Shown here one piece after another: positions 13,351 through 25,502 of a stretch of 64,000 nucleotides of DNA (the first letter of the stretch is position 1; each line of letters starts with the position of its first letter). The notes below the pieces were generated by a model. The model did not search any database. It was not told the DNA's origin and saw only the letters and a list, made by a program, of their open reading frames with translations. The stretch lies in the NCBI GenBank assembly GCA_951213105.1, contig OX578147.1:126437822-126501821 (forward strand), given 5' to 3'. The DNA is from Amaurobius ferox. Lineage: Eukaryota; Arthropoda; Arachnida; Araneae; Amaurobiidae. Position numbers and translations under genes: made by a program.

Positions 13351-15301
13351 GTAGTGTATTTACATTTAAAATTTTTAGGGTAATGATACCTTTTAATTCT
13401 TTTGCTATATGTTATCTTAGCTCCTTTTCCCAATATCTAAAACATCTGATGTTTCTTTTCTACTCTGATGTTCTTGTAGTAACCTTTATAAAAATGTTAG
13501 ACGCTTATATTCCAATGTGAATTCCCTAAAAAAATCTTGGAATTCTTTACAATTTGTAAACATCTAGATACATGAAATTAAAAATATTTCAATTAGTAAA
13601 CCTAAAATGGTCTAATAGTTTAAAAAAAAAAGTTGACGTGTTTGTTTTTTAAAAAGAAATTTTATATAATATAACATTCAATCTACACACAAAAGTATGA
13701 TTAACTAGTGGGTACCTGCAAAAAAATCATGGAAAAACTTTTATTTGTTGCATACTAAGGAGTTTAAATTTACTGAAGTCACCTCAGAAAAAATTCAGGA
13801 AGAATTATGGAGTAATTCCACTACCTAATCCATCCTCATTGGTTTCTTCCTCTTTGAGAAGGAGAAAAACAATTAAAGAAGGATTAAGCACAAGCCTTGT
13901 ATGGAAGGATTAAGCCTTGTATGGAATTTCTTCGTTACTCACATTGGAAAATATGTTATTTGATGTTCATTGTAACCTTTATGACAAAATATTTGTAATA
14001 ACTTCTTGCTGCCTTTAAAACTTCTTTATTATTTTTGATTTCCCTACATTCATACTATTAATGTCTAGGGTAAATATTAGGATGAGATTGAATATGGAAA
14101 TTTGGATTTTCCTAGATTATATGATTGTATATATACTTTGTGTATAATTTCTGTTTTTAATGCAATATTTCATTTCTGAAGTGTATTTACTACTTTTTAC
14201 TATTACTATTTTTTGTTTTGAAACATTGTGTTTTGTTGTAATTTCATAATGAAAATATTTACTCAAACCAACTTGCATGTTTCAAATGTCAAATATGAAA
14301 TACAGAACCCTTTTAACATACATTTCCAAATAGCGAACTCTTCGATATAATAGACCGTTACAAAATGCTCAGTCTCAACGTATACATTCATGTGTATTTA
14401 TCTCTAAATAGCAAACACTCTGAATAATGAACAAAAATTTTTGCAAGTAATATTAAAATCGCATACCTTTAGGGAAAGAAAAGGAAAATAGTAGCATTTT
14501 CCAGATTGCCGTTTGACTTTTCACATAACCCTGTGCTCATTCCAGAAGATAACCTCTTTTTTTTTTTAATTGTGACTTATGAAAAGAGAAGTTTAAAGCG
14601 TGGCCCCAACCTAACACCTATTTTCTCCTTCAATTTTTGCTAAATGTTTCAATGTCAGTGAACAGAGTGGCTGGTTTTATTTCTTTGGAAACATCATATT
14701 AAAATTATTAATAGAAGAAGTATCGCTTGAAACTGCAGAAAGAGGAGCCATACAAGATAAAAAATTTTAAAGATGCTACAAAATGTGCAGAAAAATCACA
14801 TATAATTTTTGTAAATGCATGTGACTCTTAACAAATTTACACTTGGTAAAACAGGTTTTAATAGCATAAGAAAAAAGCAAAATTACTTGTTAGAATTTTT
14901 TTTATACTAACTAATAAGTAATTGATATAATTAAAGAGTTCGTTATAAATAAATTTTAACATTTCTTAATTTTTTTAATTGAAAGACCTAAATATATTGT
15001 ACATTATTGAACTGAATGCAATAGAAACTATTTGAATTGCATTGTGAAATTTTTATTCCATAACTTCAGAATTTCCATGTGAAAGTAATCTTAAATTACA
15101 TAGAAAATAAGTATGATTTGAAATATTTTAGCATAACTCCCAAATAATAAACATCACTAAATAGAAGTCATATTGGTCAGGTCCCAATGTATCCGTTATT
15201 TTATGTAAAGGTTTTACTGCATTAGTATTTGATACATTGTAACTCCTAGAGAAATGAATTAATTATTAGATGATAATCGTGTATAATTTAATGTGTTGCA
15301 G
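13351..15301. other. KIF21 intron with probable pogo-type inverted repeats
   Basis: Mostly AT-rich. Between about 14300 and 15225 the ends look weakly inverted: the left side reads CCCTTTTAACATACATTTCC with 'aaatagcgaac', and the right side, reversed, reads CAGTAAAACCTTTACATAA with similar tandem 'aaatag' motifs. This resembles a worn non-autonomous pogo/Tigger element. A direct duplication involving AAGCCTTGTATGGAA lies at about 13880-13930. Confidence 0.4.
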
Positions 15302-15472
15302 GTATTTGAAGTCAAGGAAGGTGCTGGTGGTTTACATAATGCAAAAACGAAACTCAAACCTCCCCATTATGATGGCATCCAGTCTTTGGCTATTAGTGAT
15401 GAGACCTTGTTTTCTGGTTCCAGGGATATGTGCATAAAAAAATGGAATTTGAAGACAGGAAGCCATATTCAG
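15302..15472 (+). CDS. KIF21: KIF21-like kinesin, WD40 exon E
   Basis: A phase 0 to phase 0 exon of exactly 57 codons. It encodes VFEVKEGAGGLHNAKTKL, KPPHYDGIQSLAISDE and LFSGSRDMCIKKWNLKTG. The PPHYDGIxxL and LFSGSRDxxIKKWxL strings are diagnostic of KIF21A/B propellers. Acceptor gttgcAG; donor CAG GTAAAA. Follows exon D directly in protein order (HYIK then VFEV). Confidence 0.94.
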
Positions 15473-16502
15473 GTAAAATCTTAATTGGAGGGTTAAAAGT
15501 ACCTTTAAACTAATGCAATGTATATGTGTTCCTCAATGTCTGATCCATCGCTCACCTGCAGGCCATACACAGATATAAAATTGTAAAATAAATAAAAGCG
15601 GTTTTATATTTTATATGGATATTTCACTTAAGATATGTAAAATACAGTAACTATTACTAGAATTAAAGAAATTACAATTACTAGTGAAACTTACTAGCCT
15701 TCTGCCTTATAAGTAATTTAAAAAACCAGTTTATTTATGGAATATGTCGCGTATAATTGTCACAATAGAAGCAGGGTTTTATTTTCAAAAAGTGGCAACT
15801 TGCAATCGCTCAATTTCAATGTGATTTTTCAGGTAGTAATAAAATATCATCATGCTTTTATTTATGAAAATGAAAAAAATAAAATAAAATGATTAATCAA
15901 AGACAACATATTTTAATAATAAATTAAATAAAATTACACCTTAACTCATATAATAAATATGCTACATAAGAGATCAATTGATAACCAAGATTTGTGCTAA
16001 CTTTTGTTTATGAAATGTAAAAATTCAAACTTGAGAATCCATGACAATATAATTTTATAGTGAGATTCGTCGCATTATTATATATATCCTCTGCACTTCA
16101 CTATTCGCTCATTGACATCACATGCGAGCAAGCACCATTTGGCAGAAGCTGTTTCCAGAAAATATTTGTAGTCATTTTGCAAAATCGAATTTTTCCAGCA
16201 CACTGATCTATATTTTTGGAAAAAGGAGTTAAAAATCTATAAAATCTACAGCCATATATCAATTTTTTTTTTTCTTCATTTACGAAATGCTGAAAAATAA
16301 TTTTCCATTAGCGCCAATGGGACAAAAAATTTCAAAATCACGTCAAAATGACTTTAATTGAATTTTTTAGAATCAGATGTTATTTGCCCTTGCAGTTTTT
16401 TATTCTGTTTTTGGTGATGTGCTCAAATTTGAGCTGTGACTTGCGGTTCGGCAGATTTTAATATAGATGCTTTGGTCTTTTTACAGTAAAAGCTGCATAT
16501 AC

Positions 16503-17818
16503 AGAGGCTGTTTATACATTTTTAGAACATATTTAAAGCAATATAGTTAAGGTTTGAAGTAACAATATTTATTAAATGTTCTATCTTATGGTCTTTTCTC
16601 TAGACTATCATTCTAAATCTTGATTTCCACGATAAGAGGGCTTTTCCAAAAATTATCAATGATATTTTAGTATGAATGGTATAAAGTTATGAGTGGTATT
16701 CCACTCTCACAATTTTCCATAGCCTATCCATTAGTTTTGGTCTGGATGTAGAAAGTTATTTTTTTAACAATCCAAAAGCACAATAATCCATTGGTGACAC
16801 ATCAGGAGACTTTCAAGGAATATGAGCAGACGGTATACCTTTTTTATACCTGTATCTTTTATTTATTTATTTATTTTTGATGGTTTAAGTTTGTAGTAGA
16901 TTTTGATTTTGTTGGTAGCTTTATCCCAATGAAATACTACTCTATTAAAACTCTGTAGATAAAAGTATGATATTCTTCTTTAAAGGAGTTAAAACATTAT
17001 CTGGGTAATATGTGGAATTGATTTTGACATTTTATTCAACTTTTAACTTTAATTTGCTTAAATTGCATTGTACGAAAAGCCAGTAATAATCATGAATCCT
17101 TTACTGAAATTTTTTTTTTATTCTAGAAATAAATTTTTTTGGTCTTTTTCTCCTCTTTTGTGATAGTAAATCACTCTTTTTTAGTTGCAGTCATTTAAAT
17201 AGATCGATTCATTCTTTATCAAATGTCACAATATATTCCATTTGTCTCCAGCTAAATGATTTTCATAAATAGCATGCTCCACGCTCAGCCTCATGTCTAG
17301 GCAAAAGGCAATGAACATTATGATTTTTAGCTTTTTTAATATTTAAATATTTATTATCTTGTTTACAGTTGCTATAGAGGCATTTAAAAGTACTGCAATT
17401 TTTCTTTGAGTCTGTAGATTTTCTTTTGAGACAAGAAACTTTTGAAATAGAATTTTTTTTAAATAGTCATAAATGTATGTACTTTCTTCAGGTATTCATT
17501 CATTGTTCTTTTTCCGGTTAAAAGCAATTCTTGTCTCTTTATTCATAATATTGCTTATCTTGCATTTAGAAATGGTAATTCCATGGTTTTTGCAACATTT
17601 TTTAATTGCAGAAATAGGAGTATTTCTCTTCAGAGGAAGCAAAAATGTAGCCTTCAATCCAAAGTTGCTTTACATGGGCCATATTTAAAATAAGCAACAT
17701 TTTACTACAGCAAACAATAATTTAGCTTTCATAAAACGAGATGTTGCCAGAAAATTATTTTACTTAATTTTTGTTATTTTTTCAATAAAATTGTACTAAA
17801 AATGTGTAAACAGCCTCT
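16503..17818 (-). pseudogene. Mariner-like transposon relic
   Basis: Bounded by 23-bp inverted repeats AGAGGCTGTTTA(T/C)ACATTTTTAG at 16503-16525 and 17796-17818. On the minus strand the remains of a Tc1/mariner-superfamily transposase can be read with many stops: a segment like KGFMIITGFSYN, then VVFHWDKAT where a catalytic Asp of HxDxA type is expected, then KSPDVSPMDYCAFGLLKK with the conserved proline-aspartate region. All frames are broken by stops and shifts, so it is inactive. It sits in the intron after exon E. Confidence 0.7.
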
Positions 17819-17829
17819 AGCAAAGTTGT

Positions 17830-18440
17830 AAGAAATGGGGGAAACTATCCATTATAACCGATATTCACAATAACTGATAAAAAGTCTAGGTATGAGATAA
17901 ACAATAAAAATGACTTATCTGGGCTGCATATTGTGAAACAAAAATCAATATAGTAAGGTTAAAATGTATTGCTTTTTTCTTTATGTTGAAAAAAATCTGT
18001 ATCTTTCTCTTGAACATTTGAATTTAACACATTTGCATAGGACTATTGTATCCAAATTATCACTACAGTTAATGTGAGCTTTGCAGTTAACATTGTAAGC
18101 ACAAATTTTGGAGGTTTTTCACAACACATTTTGATATTATCCTCCCTTTTTTTAAATATGTTTTGGTTTCATCAGATTCAGATTCATCAGACATATTATC
18201 AGCAACTGTAACAATAATCACATTATCAGTCTTTTGTTCTTCTGTTTCAATACAATCATTGCTTGCAGTATAATGATCAAAAGTAAGATCTAGCAAAACT
18301 CCTTTTTCTTGTAACCTATTCCACATTGAACTATCTTCATATGCAGGATGGGAAATGAAGGATTGTTGGATTTCGCCTAAAATCCCAGCATTTTTTCACT
18401 GTTTGAGGATGTACATCATGCAGGCATGATCTAAAAATTT
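17830..18440 (-). pseudogene. pogo/Tigger-type transposon fragment
   Basis: A minus-strand frame at 18087-18326 encodes MWNRLQEKGVLLDLTFDHY followed by an acidic tail (NMSDESESDETKTY), the pattern at the C-terminal end of jerky/Tigger-like transposases. The frame can be extended upstream to a segment like HPAYEDSS. The flank at 17845-17885 has repeated 'ATAACCGATATTCACAATAAC', like a pogo-type terminus. The catalytic core is absent. Confidence 0.5.
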
Positions 18441-20095
18441 GCAATCAATCTTTATTTTCCAGTGTTTAGACTATCACAATATTTCTGAGGATGTGTTTAA
18501 GGAAGTGTTTAGACTCAACATATCTGAGGATGAAATACATTACCAGACTAATTGTTGCTTCTGGAATTTTGCTTTTACTCCCAAAAAGTTCCATGAAAAT
18601 ATATATATATTTTCTCCTTTTCCTCTCTCATACAAAAGCTTTTGCAATCTGCTGTGAAGGTATCTAATCATTCACTATAAGGGATACATTTAACATTACG
18701 AAAGTATTGCAGATCCAAGGTAACAAAATAAAAAAAAATGTATTAACTGATACTTTGCTACATTCGTGCTCACTATGAGTGGGCTCCAGTGCATATAGGT
18801 GTCCCTTATTTTGTAGATTAAGTTTGTTAAACAAACAAAAATAAGATTGCAGTCAAAATAAGCATTTCAGTGCAAAAATAAGATTGCAGTCTTATAATCC
18901 AAAATAGTAATTGGATTTTTTATTTTTAAGTTTAAATAGTAGCTTTATAATGTGGAATCTGACATATTAATTGTTTATTTAAAAAGCAGATATAACCGTG
19001 TGTATATTGTTACACAGAGAACATACTGGTTTCAGGAACAGGCTTTTTTATGATGTAAGTGGGGCAGCTAAGGTATTGAATTTCAATAATTATGTCATCG
19101 AGTTAGAGAGGAGAAGATAAAACTCGTAAGGATAAAAAATTGGGAAATACCATAAAGCTTTGAGAATTATATCTAGGTGTCACTAGTGTTAGTAAAGTCT
19201 TATCTGTATTTATTTGACACAACACAGAGGCGTAGTATTTAATATATGTTTCTTGGATTATTTTTTAATTCAGTTTCTTTAATTATGTATAAAAGTAATA
19301 AGTATTTTTCCTAGTTGTAGAACAGGGTACGGAATATATGGGGATAAAAATAAATTTGAGTATGTAGGAATATTCCTTATTGTTTGAGTTCTAATTTGCA
19401 GTGTACTGATAATTTTTCAGCAAAATTAACAGTTTAAATAAATGTTATTTCAATCAATATAAGCTTTATGCCATGGAAATACATGTAATGCTGTGGAACT
19501 TATCTCACTCCAGTTCTGCCTAAATTATTGTCTCAAATGATTTTGGCATTTTCTCAACATGAAGTTTTAACTTTTCCCCTTACATCCATGTATTATGTAT
19601 ATTACTTGCTTACTATCCATGTAACACTGAACAGGAAATCTGATTGCTGCTGACCAAAATATTTCTTAATTAAATATTAAGTTTATCACTTAAAAGTGAA
19701 ATCAGTGGATGGTGGTAAGTATTCAGTTATCCACTCAATGTAAATTGAGCTATATAATGCTTTCGGGGGAGACAAATATATATATGAGTATTTTGAGAAA
19801 AGTGTTGTAAAAAATCATGCAAACTTCATAAAAAATCTACTAATTTAATTGAAAGAAAGAAATAAAGAAATTTGTCATAAGCAGGTTAGGCAGCCTTTTC
19901 CCAAACTGTGTTCCATACGAAACTTAAGTTTTCAAAACATAAAATATGAATCAATTTGTTGACTGTTTAAAAATTGTATTTATTATATGTCATTCTAATT
20001 TAAAAGGTGTTTTATTGAATAAACACTCCTTATTCAGAGTGAATTAATGAAATACTGTTATGTATTGTTAAGAATGTTTCCCTGCCTCTTTTCAG
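18441..20095. other. KIF21 intron, no recognised feature
   Basis: AT-rich, including a short direct duplication of AAAATAAGATTGCAGTC at about 18838-18890. It ends in the pyrimidine tract cctgcctcttttcAG of exon F. Confidence 0.5.
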
Positions 20096-20295
20096 TCTCT
20101 GAATCAATCTCACAAGGACTGTGTATGCGCATTAAGCTTCTTTTCAAACAACAATATGCTGCTAAGTGGATGCCGAGGTGGATTTTTGAAACTTTGGGCT
20201 GTCGATTCAACCCAACTTTTGGGTGAAATCAAAGCTCATAGTGTCTCTATTAATGCAATAGTTACCAACAGATCCTGTATTTTTACTGCATCTAG
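20096..20295 (+). CDS. KIF21: KIF21-like kinesin, WD40 exon F
   Basis: Encodes SLNQSHKDCVCALSFFSNN, then LLSGCRGGFLKLWAVDST, then GEIKAHSVSINAIVTN and IFTAS. The LLSGCRGGxLKxW string marks the penultimate KIF21 blade, and SxINAI..N...IFTA begins the last. The exon ends TCT AG before GTTAGT, leaving two bases. In relatives the next residues would be a short D-R-T-V-(K/R)-(I/L)-W segment ending the protein; no such exon is obvious downstream, so this gene's C-terminus is unresolved. Confidence 0.92.
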
Positions 20296-20544
20296 GTTAG
20301 TATTGCTTTAGCTGTTGTTGAAATTGTTTTGTTAATTAAATAAGACTCATGACAATGATGTTAAAACTAAATACTGTTTTCTGTACACCTGTGATCGGTA
20401 ACAGGTAAAACCCCAAAAATATAAAATTGCATATGCAAATATTTTTTAGTTATAGTGTGCATAAATGCACAAAATTTTCCTTTAAAATGCATATTCCAGA
20501 TATTTTTTTTCTTATATATGTTTCTTTTTTGCATAACAACTTCT

Positions 20545-20855
20545 TTTTTCAGAAGACACTCCCATTGTAGATACCAGTGTCCACGGACCGGTTTCACACT
20601 TATGTGCTCATCAGCATAGAATAATCGATATCTGCAGTGGCAACAAGAAACTTACTATAGTCCACATTTTTTGGAAACTTCTATAGGAACTGGCAATTTC
20701 ATTTCCCATAGAAGTTTGCAAAAATTTTTACTTACAGCAAGTTTCTTGCTATTATTGCAGATATCAGTTTTTCCATGCTGATAAATGCATAATAGACATG
20801 CAACTAGTCCATGAATACTGATATCTGCAATGGGGGTGTCTTCCTGATTTTGGAA
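20545..20855. mobile_element. Inverted-repeat element with hammerhead-like arms, copy 1
   Basis: Arms of about 65 bp in inverted orientation: the left contains GAAGACACTCCCATTGTAGA and ACCGGTTTCACACTTATG, the right contains its degenerate complement ending ATATCTGCAATGGGGGTGTC. Read on the minus strand, 20591-20614 has CTGATGA, a GCAC-ATAA-GTGT stem-loop, then GAAAC, the core order of a hammerhead ribozyme. No protein. A related copy is at 41726-42045 and a fragment at about 21335-21420. Confidence 0.5.
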
Positions 20856-20921
20856 ATGCCCCTTTACTGTCTAATAATGTCAGTTGATGTTGATAATAAA
20901 GCAATGAACATTTTTGGCATT

Positions 20922-21227
20922 AAGAATCCAGGGATGTATCTAGAGAAATGTGAGTGGTGGTTGATTTTCCAGAACAATTATAATTGCAAATATAAAATTT
21001 AGAAACGAGCTTCGCGTTAATTCGCACACACAAACAGTATTAGTATTGTATACTTTTATATTAAAGAAAAACAGTTGATAAAATTGAATATAACTTTTTT
21101 TAAATGTAATTATAATATGTATATTTTTTTGGATGAGTGGTGGTCGGCAATTGAGTGGTGGTCGGAAATTCTGAGTGGTGGAAACCCCGACCACCGCCGA
21201 CCACTGTAGATACATCCCTGAGAATCC
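20922..21227. mobile_element. hAT-like MITE
   Basis: Element 20930-21219 with inverted ends AGGGATGTATCTAnAG. It is flanked by 8-bp near-identical duplications AAGAATCC (20922-20929) and GAGAATCC (21220-21227), the length expected for hAT. The interior has a tandem GAGTGGTGGTCGG unit near the right end. No transposase. Confidence 0.7.
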
Positions 21228-23486
21228 TTTATATGATAGTAGACCATGTCTATAAGCTATGAAATGTAGCTGACTTTGTTTGTTACCACAGAGGTTTGCA
21301 AAATTATAATGCACATTTCAATTTTTCTTCCTTTATGTTTATCAGCTATTTAATGCCCAAGAAAATTACAAAACATGAAACTGGTCCATAAATGTTGATA
21401 TGTGCAACAAGAGTACAAAAGAATTAATTTGAGGAAAATAGCATTGCAGCACTTAGCAATCGAAAAAAAAAGTTTTATTGTTTAGAAAATGTTTAAATAA
21501 AACAGTATTTTGCAATGGCTGGGCAGATAATTTTTGTTCAATTTTTCCGAGTTAAATAATAAAAAAAGTGTTTAAGAAAAGCAATATTTATTTTGTAGGT
21601 GGTGTGTTTTGTGGGTTGTTACAATTACTTTTAATGTTGCATATTAAATTATTGTTTTGCCAAAAACACCATGGACAAAAAGGAAAATCAAAAAGTTTTA
21701 AATGTATTGATAAAAAAAAAATCTGATTTGAATATGTCTGTCATGGGTTCTTCAATTTATGTAACCTGTTTTTCATCCAAGCTACTCAGCCAGTTGAAAC
21801 CAAATTTTCTGTACTAACTTAAAACTTTATTCACATTCATGTTTGGTCTCAAATTATATTCTTATTGCTAACTATCCCCCTTTTTTAAATGAGACTCAAG
21901 TAGTACACAATACAATTTTTATATACAATAAAAAAATTCATCAAATAAAGTAGAATGTTTATCAAAATCATGAAAAATAGATTTTGTTTCTTTCGGATCT
22001 CTAGACAAAAGCTCGACTAAATGTGTAAATAGTGCTCTGTAATTTTTTGAGGATTTAATCAATTGTGTTTTAATTATGTGTTATTTTTCTTTTGTGATTG
22101 CACTGTAGGAATTTGGAATCTTAAAAACAATAATGATCTCTCTCCTGAAAACAATGTATATGATTCATGAAAATTTTCCAGAAATTTGGTTTATACCAAA
22201 GAAACTTCTCTATTAAAAAATATATAAATATATATTATAAATATTAGAATTCTTGCCAGAAAAAAGTTTTTGTAGCTTTTGAATGCTAATGTCAAGTATA
22301 AATATTAACAAAAGGCTCACATAACATTACCAAGTTTAATGAACTTTGATGATCTTCCTCAATTTTAATGATGTTTTATATCAGTTATTTAATAGAGAAT
22401 TAATTCCATGATATATGTTTATTTTCAATGTTTTTGTATTACAAGTTAGTGATTTTTTACGGCACCTTTAACACATTTTATTAAATTATGTTATAGTTGC
22501 CAAACTGATTATCTGCATTTAATACTAATAATATTTTACTTCATTTTTTCAAAATTCCCTAATATATGGATTTTAGTTAACAGGGTTCTAATAGCCCTTT
22601 ATTTTCAGATACCTTTAAGTATGGTCGAATTTTACAAAGGTTTTTGAAAAAAGTCTTAAATTTTTATTATCTGATTCTAAACTTCCAATTTCTACAAAAT
22701 ATGACTTTGATTTCAGACTGTGATTATCTGAATAAAATAGTGGAACAATCTGCAATCAATCTCTGGCCCAGCCTTCCAAGCTGACTAAACACATAGCTAA
22801 GGATTTTTCTACTGCATTCTGAAAGAAAGGTGTGCCATGTAGGTTTACCATATTGCATAAGGCAGGATTACATTGCTCACTCTAAATAGCCACTTTCAAT
22901 GAATTTCCAAGGCCAAAATGTCTTGATGAATCAAAATTCACTTGCACTTCATCAAAAGTGAATTAGCACATTCATTTTATTAAAAATGTGTAAATTGCAG
23001 TAGCAAGTAATATGGCCTTTGAAATTGACTATGAAGTGCTTGAATTTTATTTGGAGGAAAACTGGGAACCCTGAATAAAATTTCTGTAAATTTGAAAGAC
23101 AAAAAATTCTGTATATTTTGTGAAAAATTGCTGAATTTTTAAGATTTCATTTTATTTTGTTTCAATTATTTTATTCAGAAACATGAGTTAATACAAATAA
23201 ATTGATAACAATTTACAAAATCTTTAGAAAAAATCCCTATAAACACAGTAAAATCCCCCCCACCCCTTTACTGCATTTAGCCTAATACAGGGATCTTTAT
23301 TTACATCCCTAATAATATACTTAAAACATCACTTATCCCAAAAAATATCTATATATCTACAAAAGAAAAATCTTCCAAATTTTTTAGGGAATTTTAACTA
23401 CTGTATTTTTTTACTAGTACTTTTAAGAAATAAATCCTGGTAACAGAGCATGTAATTTTTTTTATATATATATATATATATATATA
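21228..23486. other. AT-rich stretch after KIF21 exon F
   Basis: Nothing recognisable apart from the hammerhead-family fragment near 21335-21420 and the (TA)n at about 23463-23485 that forms the left edge of the retroelement. Short frames do not resemble proteins. Confidence 0.45.
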
Positions 23487-24467
23487 TCTAAGAAAATTAT
23501 TGCTTTTCATAAATTATTAAAATTACCTTGCAAGAATCTAAGATTCCCTTATATTGTCATGATCCCAAAATTTCATAAAAATCCTATCTCTTTTAGATCT
23601 GTAACTATAGGACATAAATCATATGCAACTGTCGCTAGTAAATCTCTTTTGGTTATTCTTAATAAAATCATCTCTAATATAAATGATAATTCAACTTCTC
23701 ATATTATCAATAACAGTTATCAATTAATTCAAAAGTTGGATACGATTAATATTTTGGGTTTTAAAACGTATGACTTTAAGGACCTTTTCAACAATATTGA
23801 CATAAAAGATCTATATAAAGTAACTTGGGATATTATTAAATCTTTCTATAATAGACAAAATTTGAATATAGATCATTCTTTCGTGCACCACCTTCTCAAG
23901 TGTGTAATTTTTAATAATTACTTGATGCAAGGCAATAAAATTTATATGCAAATTAAGGGTGTTCCACAGGGTGGCTCTGCCAGTTCAGCTCTCGCAAACC
24001 TCTATCTACACTTCTACGAGTCAAATTTTATAAACTCTGCATATACATTCTACAGATATATTGACGATGTTATTCTCATTAAAATAGCTCCCTCATCAAA
24101 TGATATAGATTTTGATTTTTATCCTCCAAATCTATCCCTTTTACCAAACGAAAGCAACTTCTCGTCTAGCGTTAATTTCTTAGATTTAACTCTATCTCTT
24201 GATAATGAATATTCATTTTTGTCAAACATTTATGATAAAAGAAAAAGTTTTCCTTTTAAAATTCACAAGATAATCAATTTTAACTCATGTATGAGTAAAC
24301 AGGTATATAAAAATATTTTAATAAATCAATTTCATAGGATTTTTAGGTTATGTGAAAATACACAATACAGTAACCATCTTGCAGATTTATTTCGATACTG
24401 TAAGAATGAATCATATCCAGTTAATTTTGTTAAATATCACTTTAGAAATTTTGAATACTATTTATAA
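23487..24467 (+). CDS. Reverse transcriptase domain (Penelope-like), partial
   Basis: Copies RNA into DNA for retrotransposition. The frame is open from 23487; the first ATG is at 23559. In order: IPKFHKNPISFRSVT (RT motif region 1-2), TYDFKDLFNNIDIKDLY with the first catalytic Asp, GVPQGGSASSALANLYL, YRYIDDVILI with the catalytic Asp pair at about 24050-24070, NFLDLTLSL, YDKRKSFPFKIHK, and a thumb-like C-terminus to the TAA at 24465. The PKxHK, (V)PQG and YxDD layout with FLDL and YDKR motifs fits Penelope-like elements better than LINE or LTR RTs. No stop interrupts the surviving part. No GIY-YIG nuclease is visible. Confidence 0.75.
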   Translation, partial: SKKIIAFHKLLKLPCKNLRFPYIVMIPKFHKNPISFRSVTIGHKSYATVASKSLLVILNKIISNINDNSTSHIINNSYQLIQKLDTINILGFKTYDFKDLFNNIDIKDLYKVTWDIIKSFYNRQNLNIDHSFVHHLLKCVIFNNYLMQGNKIYMQIKGVPQGGSASSALANLYLHFYESNFINSAYTFYRYIDDVILIKIAPSSNDIDFDFYPPNLSLLPNESNFSSSVNFLDLTLSLDNEYSFLSNIYDKRKSFPFKIHKIINFNSCMSKQVYKNILINQFHRIFRLCENTQYSNHLADLFRYCKNESYPVNFVKYHFRNFEYYL

Positions 24468-25442
24468 TATTTTATTTATTATTTTAGTCTAATTTGAAAT
24501 TGCTATTGTATACTTTAAACTTTAAAATATTCTTTGAGATTTTATTTTCTTAATAATAAGATTTGGATACATATTATATAATTGTTAATTATTAATTATT
24601 ACTTAGTTTATTGCGCATAAATTTTTTTTTTTTTTTTTTATTAATTATTTTATATATATATATTTTTTTTTATTTTTTATTTTATCTTTATATCTCTAAT
24701 TTTTGGGTTTGAAACTTATAAATTTGTATAGTTCTTTGGTTAAACATGCAGAAGTATTTCCTATAATTCACATCAGATGGCGCTCTCTTGTACTCTTTCC
24801 TAATACTTTGTTTAGTGCAACGAAAATGTGTCTTGTATAATGGTGAAGAAAGGTAAGACTTTAATTCTATCTGAATCATTGTGGATTGTTGGTTAGATTG
24901 CTTATATGTTTGCTTAATGCACTTTCATTATATTCCTTCCAATTTCCTTTTGCTTATTTTTGTTATTTTCGTTAATGTTATTGTCTGGAAATGTGTCGGA
25001 TCTTTTGACGTTATTTCCGCCATGTGGCTGTATCGTTGAGCGAAACACATTTGGAACCTCTGTGGATGCAAAGATCCTTGATAAGCTGCATTCACAGAGC
25101 TTCTATCCTATTTCATATTTTCGGATTGTATCTTTTCTCTTATTTTGTCATTTTAATATTTTGAGCCTCCAGATTTTGATAATCCTTTGTTGTTTGAACT
25201 TGATTAGTATGCTTCGCTCTTGAATGCTGAGAAATTCATGTGTAATATTCATATTTGAAATTAAGATCATTTTGTCTTTTATGGTAGCATTGTTTTCCTT
25301 TTGTCTGATATTTCCTATCATATCATATTTAATTAATTTTCCTCCGTATTGTTTTTGAACCAGGGTATGACACTTATCATGTTTTAAATTAGTATAACTA
25401 TTTTATTTTTATTTTTATTTTTATTTTTAATTTTATCTTATT

Positions 25443-25447
<5 letters not shown>
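23487..25447 (+). mobile_element. 5'-truncated Penelope-like retroelement, copy 1
   Basis: A reverse-transcriptase region followed by about 1 kb of 3' sequence, bounded on both sides by (TA)n (about 23463-23485 and 25448-25500). The RT frame is already open at the left edge, so the 5' part, including any N-terminal domain, is missing. The right end passes through TTTTATTTTTATTTTTA repeats into TTTATTATATAT. A minus-strand relative at 36232-38850 has the same style of borders. Confidence 0.65.

Positions 25448-25502
<55 letters not shown>

Noticed and set aside
20811..21314. Reading frames around 20.8-21.3 kb on both strands
   Set aside because: They lie across inverted-repeat elements (20545-20855 and 20930-21219) and match no protein.
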